Assembly (NCBI GenBank): GCA_029203185.1
Contig: CP119310.1
Coordinates: 2,108,001-2,172,000 of the forward strand
Source: Candidatus Chryseobacterium colombiense
Lineage (GTDB): Bacteria > Bacteroidota > Bacteroidia > Flavobacteriales > Weeksellaceae
Direction: 5' to 3'
DNA: 64,000 bases
A program made the translations under genes and the position numbers. Shown piece after piece: positions 1-7,718 of the stretch (the stretch's first letter is position 1; each line of letters starts with the position of its first letter). The notes beneath the pieces are model-generated. The model made no database searches. It had not been told where the DNA came from and worked only from the letters and a program-made list of their open reading frames with translations.

Positions 1-1561
1 CATTTTTGAACGGAACTTCTTTTCTGTATTCCAATCCTGCCATGATCATTCTTGCTACCCAAAAGAAGATAATATCCGGACCTGTTACCAAGTCGGAAGT
101 CGGATAATAATAATTAATATCTTTATTTTCAGGATCAAGCAATCCGTCGAAAACGGACATTGGCCATAACCATGAAGAAAACCATGTATCAAGAGCGTCT
201 TCGTCTTGTTTTAAGTTATTGGTTGTTAGTTGATCGTTGTTGGTTTTTTGCTTCGCAAGTTCAAGTGCTTCTTCGATAGTTTCTGCAACTACAAAGTCAT
301 TTTCTCCGTCTCCATAGTAATAAGCAGGAATTTGCTGTCCCCACCAAAGCTGACGGGAAATATTCCAGTCACGGATGTTCTCCATCCAGTGCTTATAGGT
401 ATTTTTAAACTTCTCGGGATAAAATTTAACCTCATCATTCATTACAACATCCAAAGCAGGTTTCCCGATTTCAGACATTTTCAAGAACCACTGAACAGAA
501 ACTTTAGGCTCAATCACCGCACCTGTTCTTTCTGAAGTCCCTACTTTATTCACATAGTCTTCTGCTTTTAGCAAAAGATCTTTTTCTTCCAGTTCTTTTG
601 CGATCTGCTTTCTTACTTCAAATCTGTTTTTCCCTGCGTAATGCAAGCCATAATCATTCAGATTTCCATCATCATCCAAAGCATCAATCATCTGGAGATT
701 GTGCTTCTGTCCGATCTCATAGTCATTAATGTCATGAGCAGGCGTAATTTTCAATGCTCCCGTTCCGAATTCGATATCAACGTATTCATCTTCGATAATC
801 GGAATTACTCTGTCAACAATCGGTACGATTACTTTCTTACCTTTCAAATGAGCATATCGCTCATCATTAGGATTGATACAAACCGCAGTATCCCCGAAAA
901 TAGTTTCCGGACGCGTAGTAGCCACCGAAAGAAATTCTTCCGAATCTTCGATCTTATATTTTAAGAAATAAAGTTTTCCGTTTTGCTCTTTAAAAATTAC
1001 TTCTTCATCAGAAATATTGGTTTTTGCTTCCGGATCCCAGTTTACCATTCTATACCCACGATAAATCAGTCCTTTATTATATAGATCAACAAAAGATTTG
1101 ATTACCTGCTGAGAAAGTTTAGGCTCCATCGTGAAACGTGTTCTGTCCCAGTCACAAGAACAACCTAGTTTTTTCAACTGCTCAAGAATTGTCCCTCCAT
1201 ATTTATCCGTCCAGTCCCAAGCATGTTTTAAGAATTCTTCGCGGGTAATATCAGATTTACTGACCCCTTCTGATTTCAGTTTAGCAACAACTTTAGCTTC
1301 AGTAGCAATTGAAGCGTGATCTGTTCCCGGAACCCAACAAGCATTGAAGCCCTGCATTCTTGCACGGCGGACCAGAACATCTTGAATGGTATTGTTCAGC
1401 ATATGCCCCATGTGTAAGATCCCCGTAACGTTGGGTGGAGGAATTACAACAGTGTAAGGCGGCTTGTCATTCGGCTCTGAATGGAAATATTTGTTTTCCA
1501 ACCAGTAATTGTACCACTTTTGTTCTGTTTCCTGTGGATTGTACTTTTCTGAAATCTGCAT
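1..1561 (-). CDS. valS: Valine--tRNA ligase, N-terminal 520 residues (runs off the window)
   Basis: Class I aminoacyl-tRNA synthetase that charges tRNA-Val in the cytoplasm and edits misactivated threonine. The visible part has the HIGH-type signature PPPNVTGVLHMGH at about residues 41-53 and the editing-domain motif TTRPET near residue 215. It also has the downstream Rossmann blocks, such as NISRQLWWGQQIPAYY and DALDTWFSSWLWP. The KMSKS loop, anticodon-binding domain and C-terminal coiled coil lie beyond position 1. The start MQISEKYNPQ is the usual start for the family, and a TAnnTTTG element lies 29 bases upstream. It is divergent from the DUF1573 gene. Identification is secure from motif order and length. 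Confidence 0.97.
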   Translation of the reverse strand, partial: MQISEKYNPQETEQKWYNYWLENKYFHSEPNDKPPYTVVIPPPNVTGILHMGHMLNNTIQDVLVRRARMQGFNACWVPGTDHASIATEAKVVAKLKSEGVSKSDITREEFLKHAWDWTDKYGGTILEQLKKLGCSCDWDRTRFTMEPKLSQQVIKSFVDLYNKGLIYRGYRMVNWDPEAKTNISDEEVIFKEQNGKLYFLKYKIEDSEEFLSVATTRPETIFGDTAVCINPNDERYAHLKGKKVIVPIVDRVIPIIEDEYVDIEFGTGALKITPAHDINDYEIGQKHNLQMIDALDDDGNLNDYGLHYAGKNRFEVRKQIAKELEEKDLLLKAEDYVNKVGTSERTGAVIEPKVSVQWFLKMSEIGKPALDVVMNDEVKFYPEKFKNTYKHWMENIRDWNISRQLWWGQQIPAYYYGDGENDFVVAETIEEALELAKQKTNNDQLTTNNLKQDEDALDTWFSSWLWPMSVFDGLLDPENKDINYYYPTSDLVTGPDIIFFWVARMIMAGLEYRKEVPFKN

Positions 1562-1589
1562 AAATTCTATTACTTTAATTTACAATTTG

Positions 1590-1597
1590 CAAAAATA
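1590..1597 (-). promoter_or_regulatory. Candidate -7 element of valS
   Basis: TATTTTTG on the minus strand matches the Bacteroidetes -7 consensus TAnnTTTG, 29 bases before the valS start. No clear -33 TTG at 17-23 bases spacing was seen. Confidence 0.45.
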
Positions 1598-1639
1598 GTC
1601 TAAAGAAAAAAAATTTTAAGTATGAATTAAAATAATTTT

Positions 1640-1647
1640 TAACTTTG
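1640..1647 (+). promoter_or_regulatory. Candidate -7 element of the DUF1573 gene
   Basis: TAACTTTG matches TAnnTTTG and lies about 43 bases before the ATG at 1691. The -33 box is not obvious. Confidence 0.5.
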
Positions 1648-1690
1648 TTTCTTAAAATTTATCTAAACAAACGTATTAACATTCAAGAAT

Positions 1691-2170
1691 ATGAAAAAAT
1701 TAATTGCAGGAATTGCATTATTCGGGACATTTGCTGTTGCATCTGCACAAAGCATCACTTTCGATACTACTACATTTGACTATGGTGCTATTAAACCGGG
1801 AGCTGATGGAACAAGATTTTTTAATGTAACGAATACTGGAGATAAGCCTTTGATTATTTCAAACGTAAAGCCATCTTGCGGATGTACTACTCCTGAATTC
1901 AGCACAGATCCTATTCTTCCTGGAAAATCTGCGAAAATTAAAGTTGGATACAACACGGCTAATCCTGGTGCTTTCAACAAAATGATCGAAGTATTTTCTA
2001 ATGATCCGGTAAACAGCAGAAGCGTAATCTATATTAAAGGTAACGTAGATCCTAATGCTCCTGAGCCAAAGCCTTTGACTCCTGAAGAGCTAAAAGCAAA
2101 AGAAAAGGCTGAGAAAAAAGCGGCTAAAGTAGCTGCCAAAGAAGCTAAAAAAGCTGCAGCTGCAAAGTAA
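1691..2170 (+). CDS. DUF1573 domain exported protein
   Basis: 159-residue exported protein. Residues 1-19 form a signal peptide ending in VASA before Q20. The mature part is one DUF1573 Ig-like beta-sandwich, with the family hallmark KPSCGCTTPE and the block GKSAKIKVGYN followed by NDP. These proteins are very common in Bacteroidetes; their molecular role is not settled, but the fold resembles the ASH/MSP domain used for protein contacts. The last 30 residues are an unusual Lys/Ala/Glu-rich tail (EELKAKEKAEKKAAKV...), probably a flexible or helical extension. It is a single-gene unit closed by a strong terminator at 2191-2220. Confidence 0.9.
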   Translation: MKKLIAGIALFGTFAVASAQSITFDTTTFDYGAIKPGADGTRFFNVTNTGDKPLIISNVKPSCGCTTPEFSTDPILPGKSAKIKVGYNTANPGAFNKMIEVFSNDPVNSRSVIYIKGNVDPNAPEPKPLTPEELKAKEKAEKKAAKVAAKEAKKAAAAK

Positions 2171-2190
2171 ATCTCTACTCAAAAAATAAA

Positions 2191-2220
2191 AAACCGTCTC
2201 GATCGAGACGGTTTTTTTTT
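2191..2220 (+). terminator. Rho-independent terminator after the DUF1573 gene
   Basis: A perfect 24-base palindrome (AAACCGTCTCGA and its complement) is followed by ten Ts. Confidence 0.92.
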
Positions 2221-2277
2221 ATTACATTTATACTACACTTACTTATTCGAATTAAAACCTATTAACACTTACAAAAT

Positions 2278-3147
2278 ATGGATAAAGATTTTTCAGATGA
2301 TTTTCTCATTAAAGGAAGTTTTTCTATAAAAAAAGCTTCAACTCAATATAAAGGAAAACTTACTAAGGAAGAAGGAGAATCACTTCTTATCAAGGAAAAA
2401 GAAAAGCTGCGTGAACTACAGGAAAAACTGTATTCAGACGGAAGCCAATCTCTTCTCGTTGTCCTACAGGCAATGGATGCTGCAGGAAAAGATAGCTTAG
2501 TGGAACATGTTTTCGGCGGAGTGAATCCGCAGGGCTGTAATGTGACAAGTTTTAAAACTCCGAGTTCAAAAGAATATTCCCACGATTTTTTATGGAGACA
2601 TTATTTGGCATTACCACAAAAAGGAATGATCGGGATTTTTAACCGTTCCCATTATGAAAGTGTTTTGGTATGCAAAGTTCATCCTGAGTACAATTTGAGT
2701 GAAAAAACCTGGAAATCCGTAAAAGATTTTGATAAGAAGTTCTGGGAAAACCGCTACGAAAGTATCCGAAATTTTGAAAAACACCTTTCACAAAACGGAA
2801 CAACAATAATAAAAATATTTTTGAACGTTTCCAAAGATGAGCAAAAGAAGAGATTCCTGGACAGAATCAATGAACAGGAAAAAAACTGGAAATTTTCTAT
2901 GGGAGATCTTCCGGAGCGGGCTTTATTTGATCAATATATGATGTGTTATGAAGAGGCCATCAACGAAACTTCAAAAGATTACGCACCATGGTATGTTTTA
3001 CCGGCAGATAATAAATGGTTTGCAAGAGTAGCTGCTATTCAGATCATTATTGACACCATGGAAAAAATGAATTTAAAATATCCACAACTTTCAGAAAAAG
3101 ATAAACAGGAACTGAAAGATGCAAAAAAGCAGTTGGAAAATGAATAA
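2278..3147 (+). CDS. Polyphosphate kinase 2 family protein (polyphosphate:nucleotide phosphotransferase)
   Basis: 289 residues, a single-domain PPK2. PPK2 enzymes move phosphate between polyphosphate and nucleoside mono- or diphosphates in the cytoplasm. Visible motifs are the Walker A-like loop MDAAGKD at residues 66-72, the Walker B/lid region FNRSHYESVL at 121-130, and the lid helix with LDRINEQEKNWKFS near 205. The form DAAGKD together with a single domain of about 290 residues fits the AMP/ADP-using branches of the family (class I or III), but the class cannot be fixed by eye. The start at MDKDFSDDF gives normal family length. It stands alone between the DUF1573 terminator and a lipoprotein gene. 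Confidence 0.9.
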   Translation: MDKDFSDDFLIKGSFSIKKASTQYKGKLTKEEGESLLIKEKEKLRELQEKLYSDGSQSLLVVLQAMDAAGKDSLVEHVFGGVNPQGCNVTSFKTPSSKEYSHDFLWRHYLALPQKGMIGIFNRSHYESVLVCKVHPEYNLSEKTWKSVKDFDKKFWENRYESIRNFEKHLSQNGTTIIKIFLNVSKDEQKKRFLDRINEQEKNWKFSMGDLPERALFDQYMMCYEEAINETSKDYAPWYVLPADNKWFARVAAIQIIIDTMEKMNLKYPQLSEKDKQELKDAKKQLENE

Positions 3148-3215
3148 ATATTAAAGGCTCTTCCAACAGCTGATTACAATAGTTTCTCAATTAATAAAAT
3201 ACACCTAAAAGTGAA

Positions 3216-3223
3216 TAATTTTG
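3216..3223 (+). promoter_or_regulatory. Candidate -7 element upstream of the 125-residue lipoprotein
   Basis: TAATTTTG matches TAnnTTTG, 66 bases before the ATG at 3290. A hexamer repeat lies between it and the start codon. Confidence 0.4.
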
Positions 3224-3241
3224 CCTTGGTGTATTTTTTTA

Positions 3242-3265
3242 TTTATATTTATATTTATATTTATA
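3242..3265 (+). repeat. Hexanucleotide microsatellite (TTTATA)x4
   Basis: Four exact tandem copies of TTTATA, directly after a run of seven Ts, in the leader between the candidate -7 element and the start codon of the lipoprotein at 3290. Confidence 0.9.
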
Positions 3266-3289
3266 AAACTAAATCATTAAACTTTAAAC

Positions 3290-3667
3290 ATGAAAAAACA
3301 TTTATTGTTATCAGCCTTTATAATATTAGGCTTAACATCTTGCAGTAATGAAAGAGCAGCGATCGATAATGCAGAAAGTATGAAAAGCCCGGAAATGGAA
3401 AATTTCAACAAGGCATTGAGAAGTATAAACCAACCTCAAAACAGACCTACTGCAGAAGAAAGAAAACAACATTCTTTAGAAATGAGTGATTCAAGAAAAG
3501 AACTTTTAGTTCCCGCTTCAAAGGATTTAATTCTTTCTACAGGTATTTCCGAAAAAGAAATGATGCGTCAAACCGGAGGTGATAAAACAAAAATAATTGA
3601 TTGGGCCAATAAGATTTATTTTGAAAAAAGCAGGCAGATCAATAGAAACCTGAAACTTGAAAACTAA
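3290..3667 (+). CDS. Small lipoprotein of unknown function
   Basis: 125 residues. The N-terminus MKKHLLLSAFIILGLTSC is a lipoprotein signal with lipobox LTSC, so Cys18 would be acylated. The mature part is hydrophilic and mainly helical, rich in Glu, Lys and Asn, with no cysteine pairs and no recognised motif. I do not recognise the family. The next gene starts 37 bases downstream on the same strand, so the two may share a transcript. The leader carries the (TTTATA)4 tract, which could make transcript length or expression variable. Confidence 0.75.
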   Translation: MKKHLLLSAFIILGLTSCSNERAAIDNAESMKSPEMENFNKALRSINQPQNRPTAEERKQHSLEMSDSRKELLVPASKDLILSTGISEKEMMRQTGGDKTKIIDWANKIYFEKSRQINRNLKLEN

Positions 3668-3704
3668 TTCATTTACTATTTAATCCAATCAAATTGTATT
3701 CACC

Positions 3705-4247
3705 ATGAAAAAAATAGCACTATTAATACTTTTATTCTTAGGAATTTTCGCATTTTCTCAAAGCCACACTTTAGTTATTATTAATAATACCGGGCTTGAT
3801 GCTGTAGGCAGACTCATCACAGCAAGCCGTACAACTCCTGGCGGACCTTTTATGTTTGCATTTCCCAACCCTCCTTATACCTCATACACCGTTCCTGCAG
3901 GACAACATGCAGATTATAATAATTTTGATAAAACAGGAGATCCACCGGTAATTTTCCCAATTCCCGGCTGGAATGTGGTAAATAACCCCAATCCTGCATT
4001 TAATGGGCCTCAGCCTTATAATTCTCCAGCCGTAAGTTCAATGGTAACATTGAATGAATGGGCAGGCTTTCTTTTCAGTTTGGTTGATCCTATAACAGGG
4101 GATCCTGTTGATGATTTCGAAATAGGAAATCCGGCAATTGCTGCCAATGCAAGTTTTGTTGTAAATACAGATCAATTTGGAGCAAATACAGGCATTTATG
4201 TACAATGGGTGTATTCAGGTTCTTATATTTACTTATTTATAGGATAA
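3705..4247 (+). CDS. Secreted hypothetical protein
   Basis: 180 residues with a Sec signal peptide (MKKIALLILLFLGIFAFSQ). The mature part is rich in Pro, Asn, Gly and aromatic residues, for example PGGPFMFAFPNPPYTSYTVP. It has no cysteines and no charge clusters, and it looks like a compact extracellular beta protein. There is no LPxTG, no lipobox and no obvious T9SS C-terminal domain. I do not recognise the family. It probably shares a transcript with the preceding lipoprotein (37-base gap) and ends just before a terminator at 4268-4296. Confidence 0.7.
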   Translation: MKKIALLILLFLGIFAFSQSHTLVIINNTGLDAVGRLITASRTTPGGPFMFAFPNPPYTSYTVPAGQHADYNNFDKTGDPPVIFPIPGWNVVNNPNPAFNGPQPYNSPAVSSMVTLNEWAGFLFSLVDPITGDPVDDFEIGNPAIAANASFVVNTDQFGANTGIYVQWVYSGSYIYLFIG

Positions 4248-4267
4248 TTAAAGACCTTAGATAACAG

Positions 4268-4296
4268 AAAAAGCGGAGATAGTCTCTCCGCTTTTC
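4268..4296. terminator. Bidirectional terminator between the secreted protein gene and rnpB
   Basis: Stem AGCGGAGA / TCTCCGCT with a five-base loop, flanked by A and T runs. It can end the plus-strand gene and also the minus-strand RNase P RNA. Confidence 0.85.
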
Positions 4297-4327
4297 TATT
4301 GTTATGCAATTTAAATTTTATCAAAAT

Positions 4328-4662
4328 CACGAGAAAATCTATAAGCCGGATTTTGTTCTTCAAAAAAGAAGTGCCTGTTATTTATCTGCGTCGTGCATTG
4401 CTGCAAAACTTTAGCTGATTACCCCTCGGCTTTCAGAGCGAGCAACCCCTATTTCCATTGCTGAAAAGAACCGATATACTTATCATTGCACCACAAAGAG
4501 TTTACCTGATTTCACTACAGCCGAACTGTACATCCTTTCTGTTGCACTTGTCCTACCCTCACGGGTGACGGATGTTATCCGCTTTGATGCTCTATGGTGT
4601 CCGGACTTTCCTACCCTTGCCAAAGCAAGAATCAACAAGCCGATTTTCTCGTGGCTGCAAAG
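4328..4662 (-). ncRNA. rnpB: RNase P RNA (class A)
   Basis: Catalytic RNA that removes 5' leaders from tRNA precursors. Read on the minus strand, it has the conserved block GGAAAGTCCGGACACCATAG (CR I), the ACAGAAA element, the GAGGGTAGGACAAGTGC-type segment with a hairpin around CACCCGTGAGGGT, and a 3' end ..CCGGCTTAT. The two ends pair: CACGAGAAAATC at the 5' side and GATTTTCTCGTG at the 3' side give a 12-base perfect P1 stem, which sets the boundaries to within a few bases. The reading frame 4483-4668 inside it is spurious. Confidence 0.95.
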
Positions 4663-4679
4663 ATACAAATTTAGTTAGG

Positions 4680-4780
4680 AGTTGAAAGTTATAAGTCATG
4701 AGTCTTTAAAATCTTCGTTGTATTAGAATTGCTCAATAAAACTTATAACTCATAATTAATAACTTATAACTATTCAACAA
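4680..4780. repeat. Short inverted-repeat element with AACTCATAA-type units
   Basis: GTTGAAAGTTATAAGT at the left end is repeated in inverted, near-perfect form (ACTTATAACTATTCAAC) at the right end, with ACTTATAACTCATAATTAAT units between. A related tract lies at 41217-41255 before the exonuclease gene. Confidence 0.6.
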
Positions 4781-4826
4781 TTCCCACATTATCACTATAT
4801 TCGTACAACTAAACTACATATCCTCA

Positions 4827-5318
4827 TTGGGTTCAAAAGAAAAAGAATTTGCACAGCTTATTAAAGATAATCAGGGATTGATTATCAAAGTTTCGCGTCT
4901 TTATACCAATTCTCTTGAGGATGAAGAAGATCTTTTCCAGGAGATCGTCTTACAGCTTTGGAGAAGCTATGGCTCCTTTAAAGGAAATTCTAAAATTTCT
5001 ACCTGGATGTATCGTGTGGCTTTAAACACTGCGATTACGCTTTTCAGAAAAAAAAGCAAAAGCCCGCTTACGAACGAACTGGATATTAATCACAAAGATT
5101 TTGTAGAGGATGACGATGAGAAACAGCAACAGATTTCTCTTTTATATACCGTGATTAAAACCCTTCCCAATATAGAGAGAGCCATCGTCATGATGTATCT
5201 GGATGATTTGCCTTATAAGGATATTGCAGAAAACCTCGGGATCACCGAAGTCAATGCGCGTGTGAAAATGAACAGATTAAAGAAAACCCTTAAAGAAAAG
5301 ATGGAAAAATATGCCTGA
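4827..5318 (+). CDS. ECF-type RNA polymerase sigma factor
   Basis: 163 residues with the two-domain ECF layout. Sigma-2 spans about residues 12-75 (DEEDLFQEIVLQLW, then KISTWMYRVALNTAI). Sigma-4 spans about residues 105-160 (LPNIERAIVMMYLDDL, then YKDIAENLGITEVNARVKM). It would redirect RNA polymerase to a small regulon. The start used is TTG at 4827, because no ATG or GTG in frame leaves the N-terminus complete; a weak start may keep expression low. Its last 8 bases overlap the next gene, a membrane protein that is the natural anti-sigma candidate. Confidence 0.9.
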   Translation: MGSKEKEFAQLIKDNQGLIIKVSRLYTNSLEDEEDLFQEIVLQLWRSYGSFKGNSKISTWMYRVALNTAITLFRKKSKSPLTNELDINHKDFVEDDDEKQQQISLLYTVIKTLPNIERAIVMMYLDDLPYKDIAENLGITEVNARVKMNRLKKTLKEKMEKYA

Positions 5319-5985
5319 ATTTGATTTAGACAGCTTTAAGAAAACATGGCAAGAACAGCCTGTTCAAGAAAAATACGACAACACTGAGATTCTTCAGATG
5401 CTGAATAAAAAATCACGTAATTACGTTAAATATATTTTCTGGATCAGCGTTGTAGAGTTATTATTCTTTTCCGGCATAGGGTTATTTTACGTTATAAAAG
5501 GAGACGAGTCCAATAGTTTTTTAAAGCTTCTGGAGAGATTGGGAGCACAAAAAACCCCGGAAATCATTGCCAATTTTGATACCATTTATTTTGCTATAAA
5601 AATTTTAAGCTTACTTGTTACAGCTTATTTCGTCTTTAAATTCTATCAAAACTATCACAAGATAAAAATTGAGGAAAATCTAAAGGGGCTTATTACCCGT
5701 ATCATTCAATTTAAGAAAACTGTAAATGCTTTTATTTTAATAAGTATCGCCATATTACTTTTATTTATCATGACATTCACAGCATTCATTTTTTATGCAT
5801 TGAATTCCCAAAACATAGAGCCAAAAGGCTCAGACCTTATGATCGTCATTGGTATAATTATGGTGAGTACAATATTATGCGTACTACTTATCTGGCTATA
5901 CTATAAGCTTGTTTACGGAATTATCATCAGAAAACTTGACAAAAATCTAAAACAGCTGAAAGATATAGATTCACAGGAAATTTAA
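5311..5985 (+). CDS. Four-helix membrane protein, probable anti-sigma partner
   Basis: 224 residues. A cytoplasmic N-terminal segment of about 43 residues (PEFDLDSFKKTWQEQP) is followed by four hydrophobic segments near residues 44-66, 94-113, 140-162 and 176-200, and a charged tail. The DSFKKTWQ opening is common in Flavobacteriia proteins encoded directly after ECF sigma factors. The start codon overlaps the sigma gene by 8 bases, which implies translational coupling. The anti-sigma role is inferred from position and topology; no zinc (HxxxCxxC) anti-sigma motif is present. Confidence 0.7.
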   Translation: MPEFDLDSFKKTWQEQPVQEKYDNTEILQMLNKKSRNYVKYIFWISVVELLFFSGIGLFYVIKGDESNSFLKLLERLGAQKTPEIIANFDTIYFAIKILSLLVTAYFVFKFYQNYHKIKIEENLKGLITRIIQFKKTVNAFILISIAILLLFIMTFTAFIFYALNSQNIEPKGSDLMIVIGIIMVSTILCVLLIWLYYKLVYGIIIRKLDKNLKQLKDIDSQEI

Positions 5986-6046
5986 TTCACCCATCCGTTC
6001 CAAGATAAAGATATAATTGTTAATTTTATTTATCAAATCTTAATCT

Positions 6047-7669
6047 ATGCCTTTATCTTACGTTCATGGAGCATCTAATATTCCGTTATTGGGACAGACT
6101 ATTGGAGCTAATCTAAAAAATACCGTAGAAAAATTTCCACATCAAGAAGCATTGATCTGTGTACACCAAAATTACCGCGCCACTTATCAGGAATTTTATA
6201 ACCAAACCACTGCTGTTGCAAAAGCCCTTATATTTTTGGGAGCAAAAGCGGGCGACAGAATCGGAATTTGGTCTACTAACCGCTATGAATGGGTTCTTTT
6301 ACAATATGCCACAGCCAGAATCGGTACTATTCTGGTTAATATTAACCCTGCATACAGAACCAGTGAGCTGATCTTTGTGATCAATCAGTCCGAAATGTCA
6401 CACATTTTCTCCTCTTTAGCCTTTAAATCAAGTGATTACAAAGCAATGATTACTGATGCCAGAGAATTCTGCCCTACTCTAAAATCAGAAATTTTCTTTG
6501 ATGACAATTGGGAAGATTTTTTAAATAACGGACAGGAAATCTCTGACGATGTTTTACACAGCTATGAAGAACATGTTCAATTTGATGATCCGGTAAATAT
6601 TCAATATACATCAGGAACAACAGGTTTTCCTAAAGGCGTGACCCTTTCCCATCATAATATTCTGAATAACGGATATTTTATCGGAATACGATTAAAATAC
6701 ACGGAAAAAGACAGAGTTTGTATTCCTGTTCCTTTTTACCATTGCTTCGGAATGGTAATCGGAAATATGTGCTGTACTTCTCACGGAGCCTGCATGGTGA
6801 TTCCAAACGACAGCTTTGATCCCGATATTACCTTAAAAGTGGTTTCTGATGAAAAATGCACCTCTTTATATGGAGTTCCCACCATGTTTATCGCTGAACT
6901 GGCCGTAAAAGATTTTGATAGTTTCGATTTTTCAAATTTAAGAACCGGTGTAATGGCGGGTTCTGTCTGTCCGCCTGAGATCATGAAAAAAGTAGAAAGC
7001 CTTATGAACATCAAAGAAATGAGCATCTGTTATGGAATGACGGAAACCTCCCCTGTTTCCACCCAGACTTTAATTGGAACGCCTTTTGAAAAACAGGTAA
7101 ATACGGTAGGAACTGTCCAAAACCATTTAGAAATAAAAATCATTGATGAAAACGGGAAAATCCTTAAACGTGGGGAACATGGAGAACTCTGCACAAGAGG
7201 ATATTCTGTCATGTTAAAATACTGGAACGATACTGAAAACACCAAAAAAGTTATTGATGACGGACGGTGGATGCATACAGGAGATATGGCCGTGATGGAT
7301 GAAGAAGGCTACATCACCATTTCCGGAAGAATTAAAGATCTGATTATCCGGGGTGGAGAAAATATCTCCCCCAAAGAAATTGAAGACTTTCTATATACAT
7401 ATCCTAACATTTTAGATGTCCAAATCATCGGAGTTCCCAGTGAAAAGTTTGGAGAAGAAGTCATGGCATGGGTAAAGGTAAGAAAAGGATTCAATGTAAC
7501 AGAAGATGAACTTTTAAACTATTGCAAAGGAAGAATTGCCCATTATAAAGTTCCAAAATACTGGAAATTTGTAGAAGAATTCCCGATGACGATCTCAGGA
7601 AAGATAAGAAAAGTAGAGATGAGAGAGGTCTCCATGAAAGAGCTTGGCCTGGAACATATAAAAGAATAA
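6047..7669 (+). CDS. AMP-binding acyl-CoA synthetase
   Basis: 540-residue ANL-superfamily ligase that activates a carboxylic acid with ATP and loads it onto CoA. The phosphate-binding loop YTSGTTGFPKGVTLSH lies at about 187-202, YGMTETSP near 328, the adenosine-binding TGD near 411, the hinge region SGRIKDLIIRGGENISP near 425, and the catalytic lysine in TISGKIRK near 515. Length and motif spacing fit medium/long-chain acyl-CoA synthetases of the FadD or ACSF2 type. The substrate cannot be told from sequence alone. It is a monocistronic gene closed by a bidirectional terminator shared with rpoN. Confidence 0.92.
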   Translation: MPLSYVHGASNIPLLGQTIGANLKNTVEKFPHQEALICVHQNYRATYQEFYNQTTAVAKALIFLGAKAGDRIGIWSTNRYEWVLLQYATARIGTILVNINPAYRTSELIFVINQSEMSHIFSSLAFKSSDYKAMITDAREFCPTLKSEIFFDDNWEDFLNNGQEISDDVLHSYEEHVQFDDPVNIQYTSGTTGFPKGVTLSHHNILNNGYFIGIRLKYTEKDRVCIPVPFYHCFGMVIGNMCCTSHGACMVIPNDSFDPDITLKVVSDEKCTSLYGVPTMFIAELAVKDFDSFDFSNLRTGVMAGSVCPPEIMKKVESLMNIKEMSICYGMTETSPVSTQTLIGTPFEKQVNTVGTVQNHLEIKIIDENGKILKRGEHGELCTRGYSVMLKYWNDTENTKKVIDDGRWMHTGDMAVMDEEGYITISGRIKDLIIRGGENISPKEIEDFLYTYPNILDVQIIGVPSEKFGEEVMAWVKVRKGFNVTEDELLNYCKGRIAHYKVPKYWKFVEEFPMTISGKIRKVEMREVSMKELGLEHIKE

Positions 7670-7681
7670 ATCAGTAAATAA

Positions 7682-7712
7682 AAAAAGCATTTCAGATTGA
7701 AATGCTTTTTTT
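7682..7712. terminator. Bidirectional terminator between the acyl-CoA synthetase gene and rpoN
   Basis: Stem AAGCATTTCA / TGAAATGCTT with a 3-base loop, A-run on the left and T-run on the right, placed between two convergent stop codons. Confidence 0.9.
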
Positions 7713-7718
7713 ATTTTT

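Noticed and set aside
3242..3265. Possible CRISPR-like repeat
   Set aside because: Direct tandem hexamers without spacers; not a CRISPR array. No arrays were seen anywhere in the window.
4483..4668. Minus-strand reading frame of 61 codons
   Set aside because: It lies entirely inside the RNase P RNA, whose conserved blocks explain the sequence.
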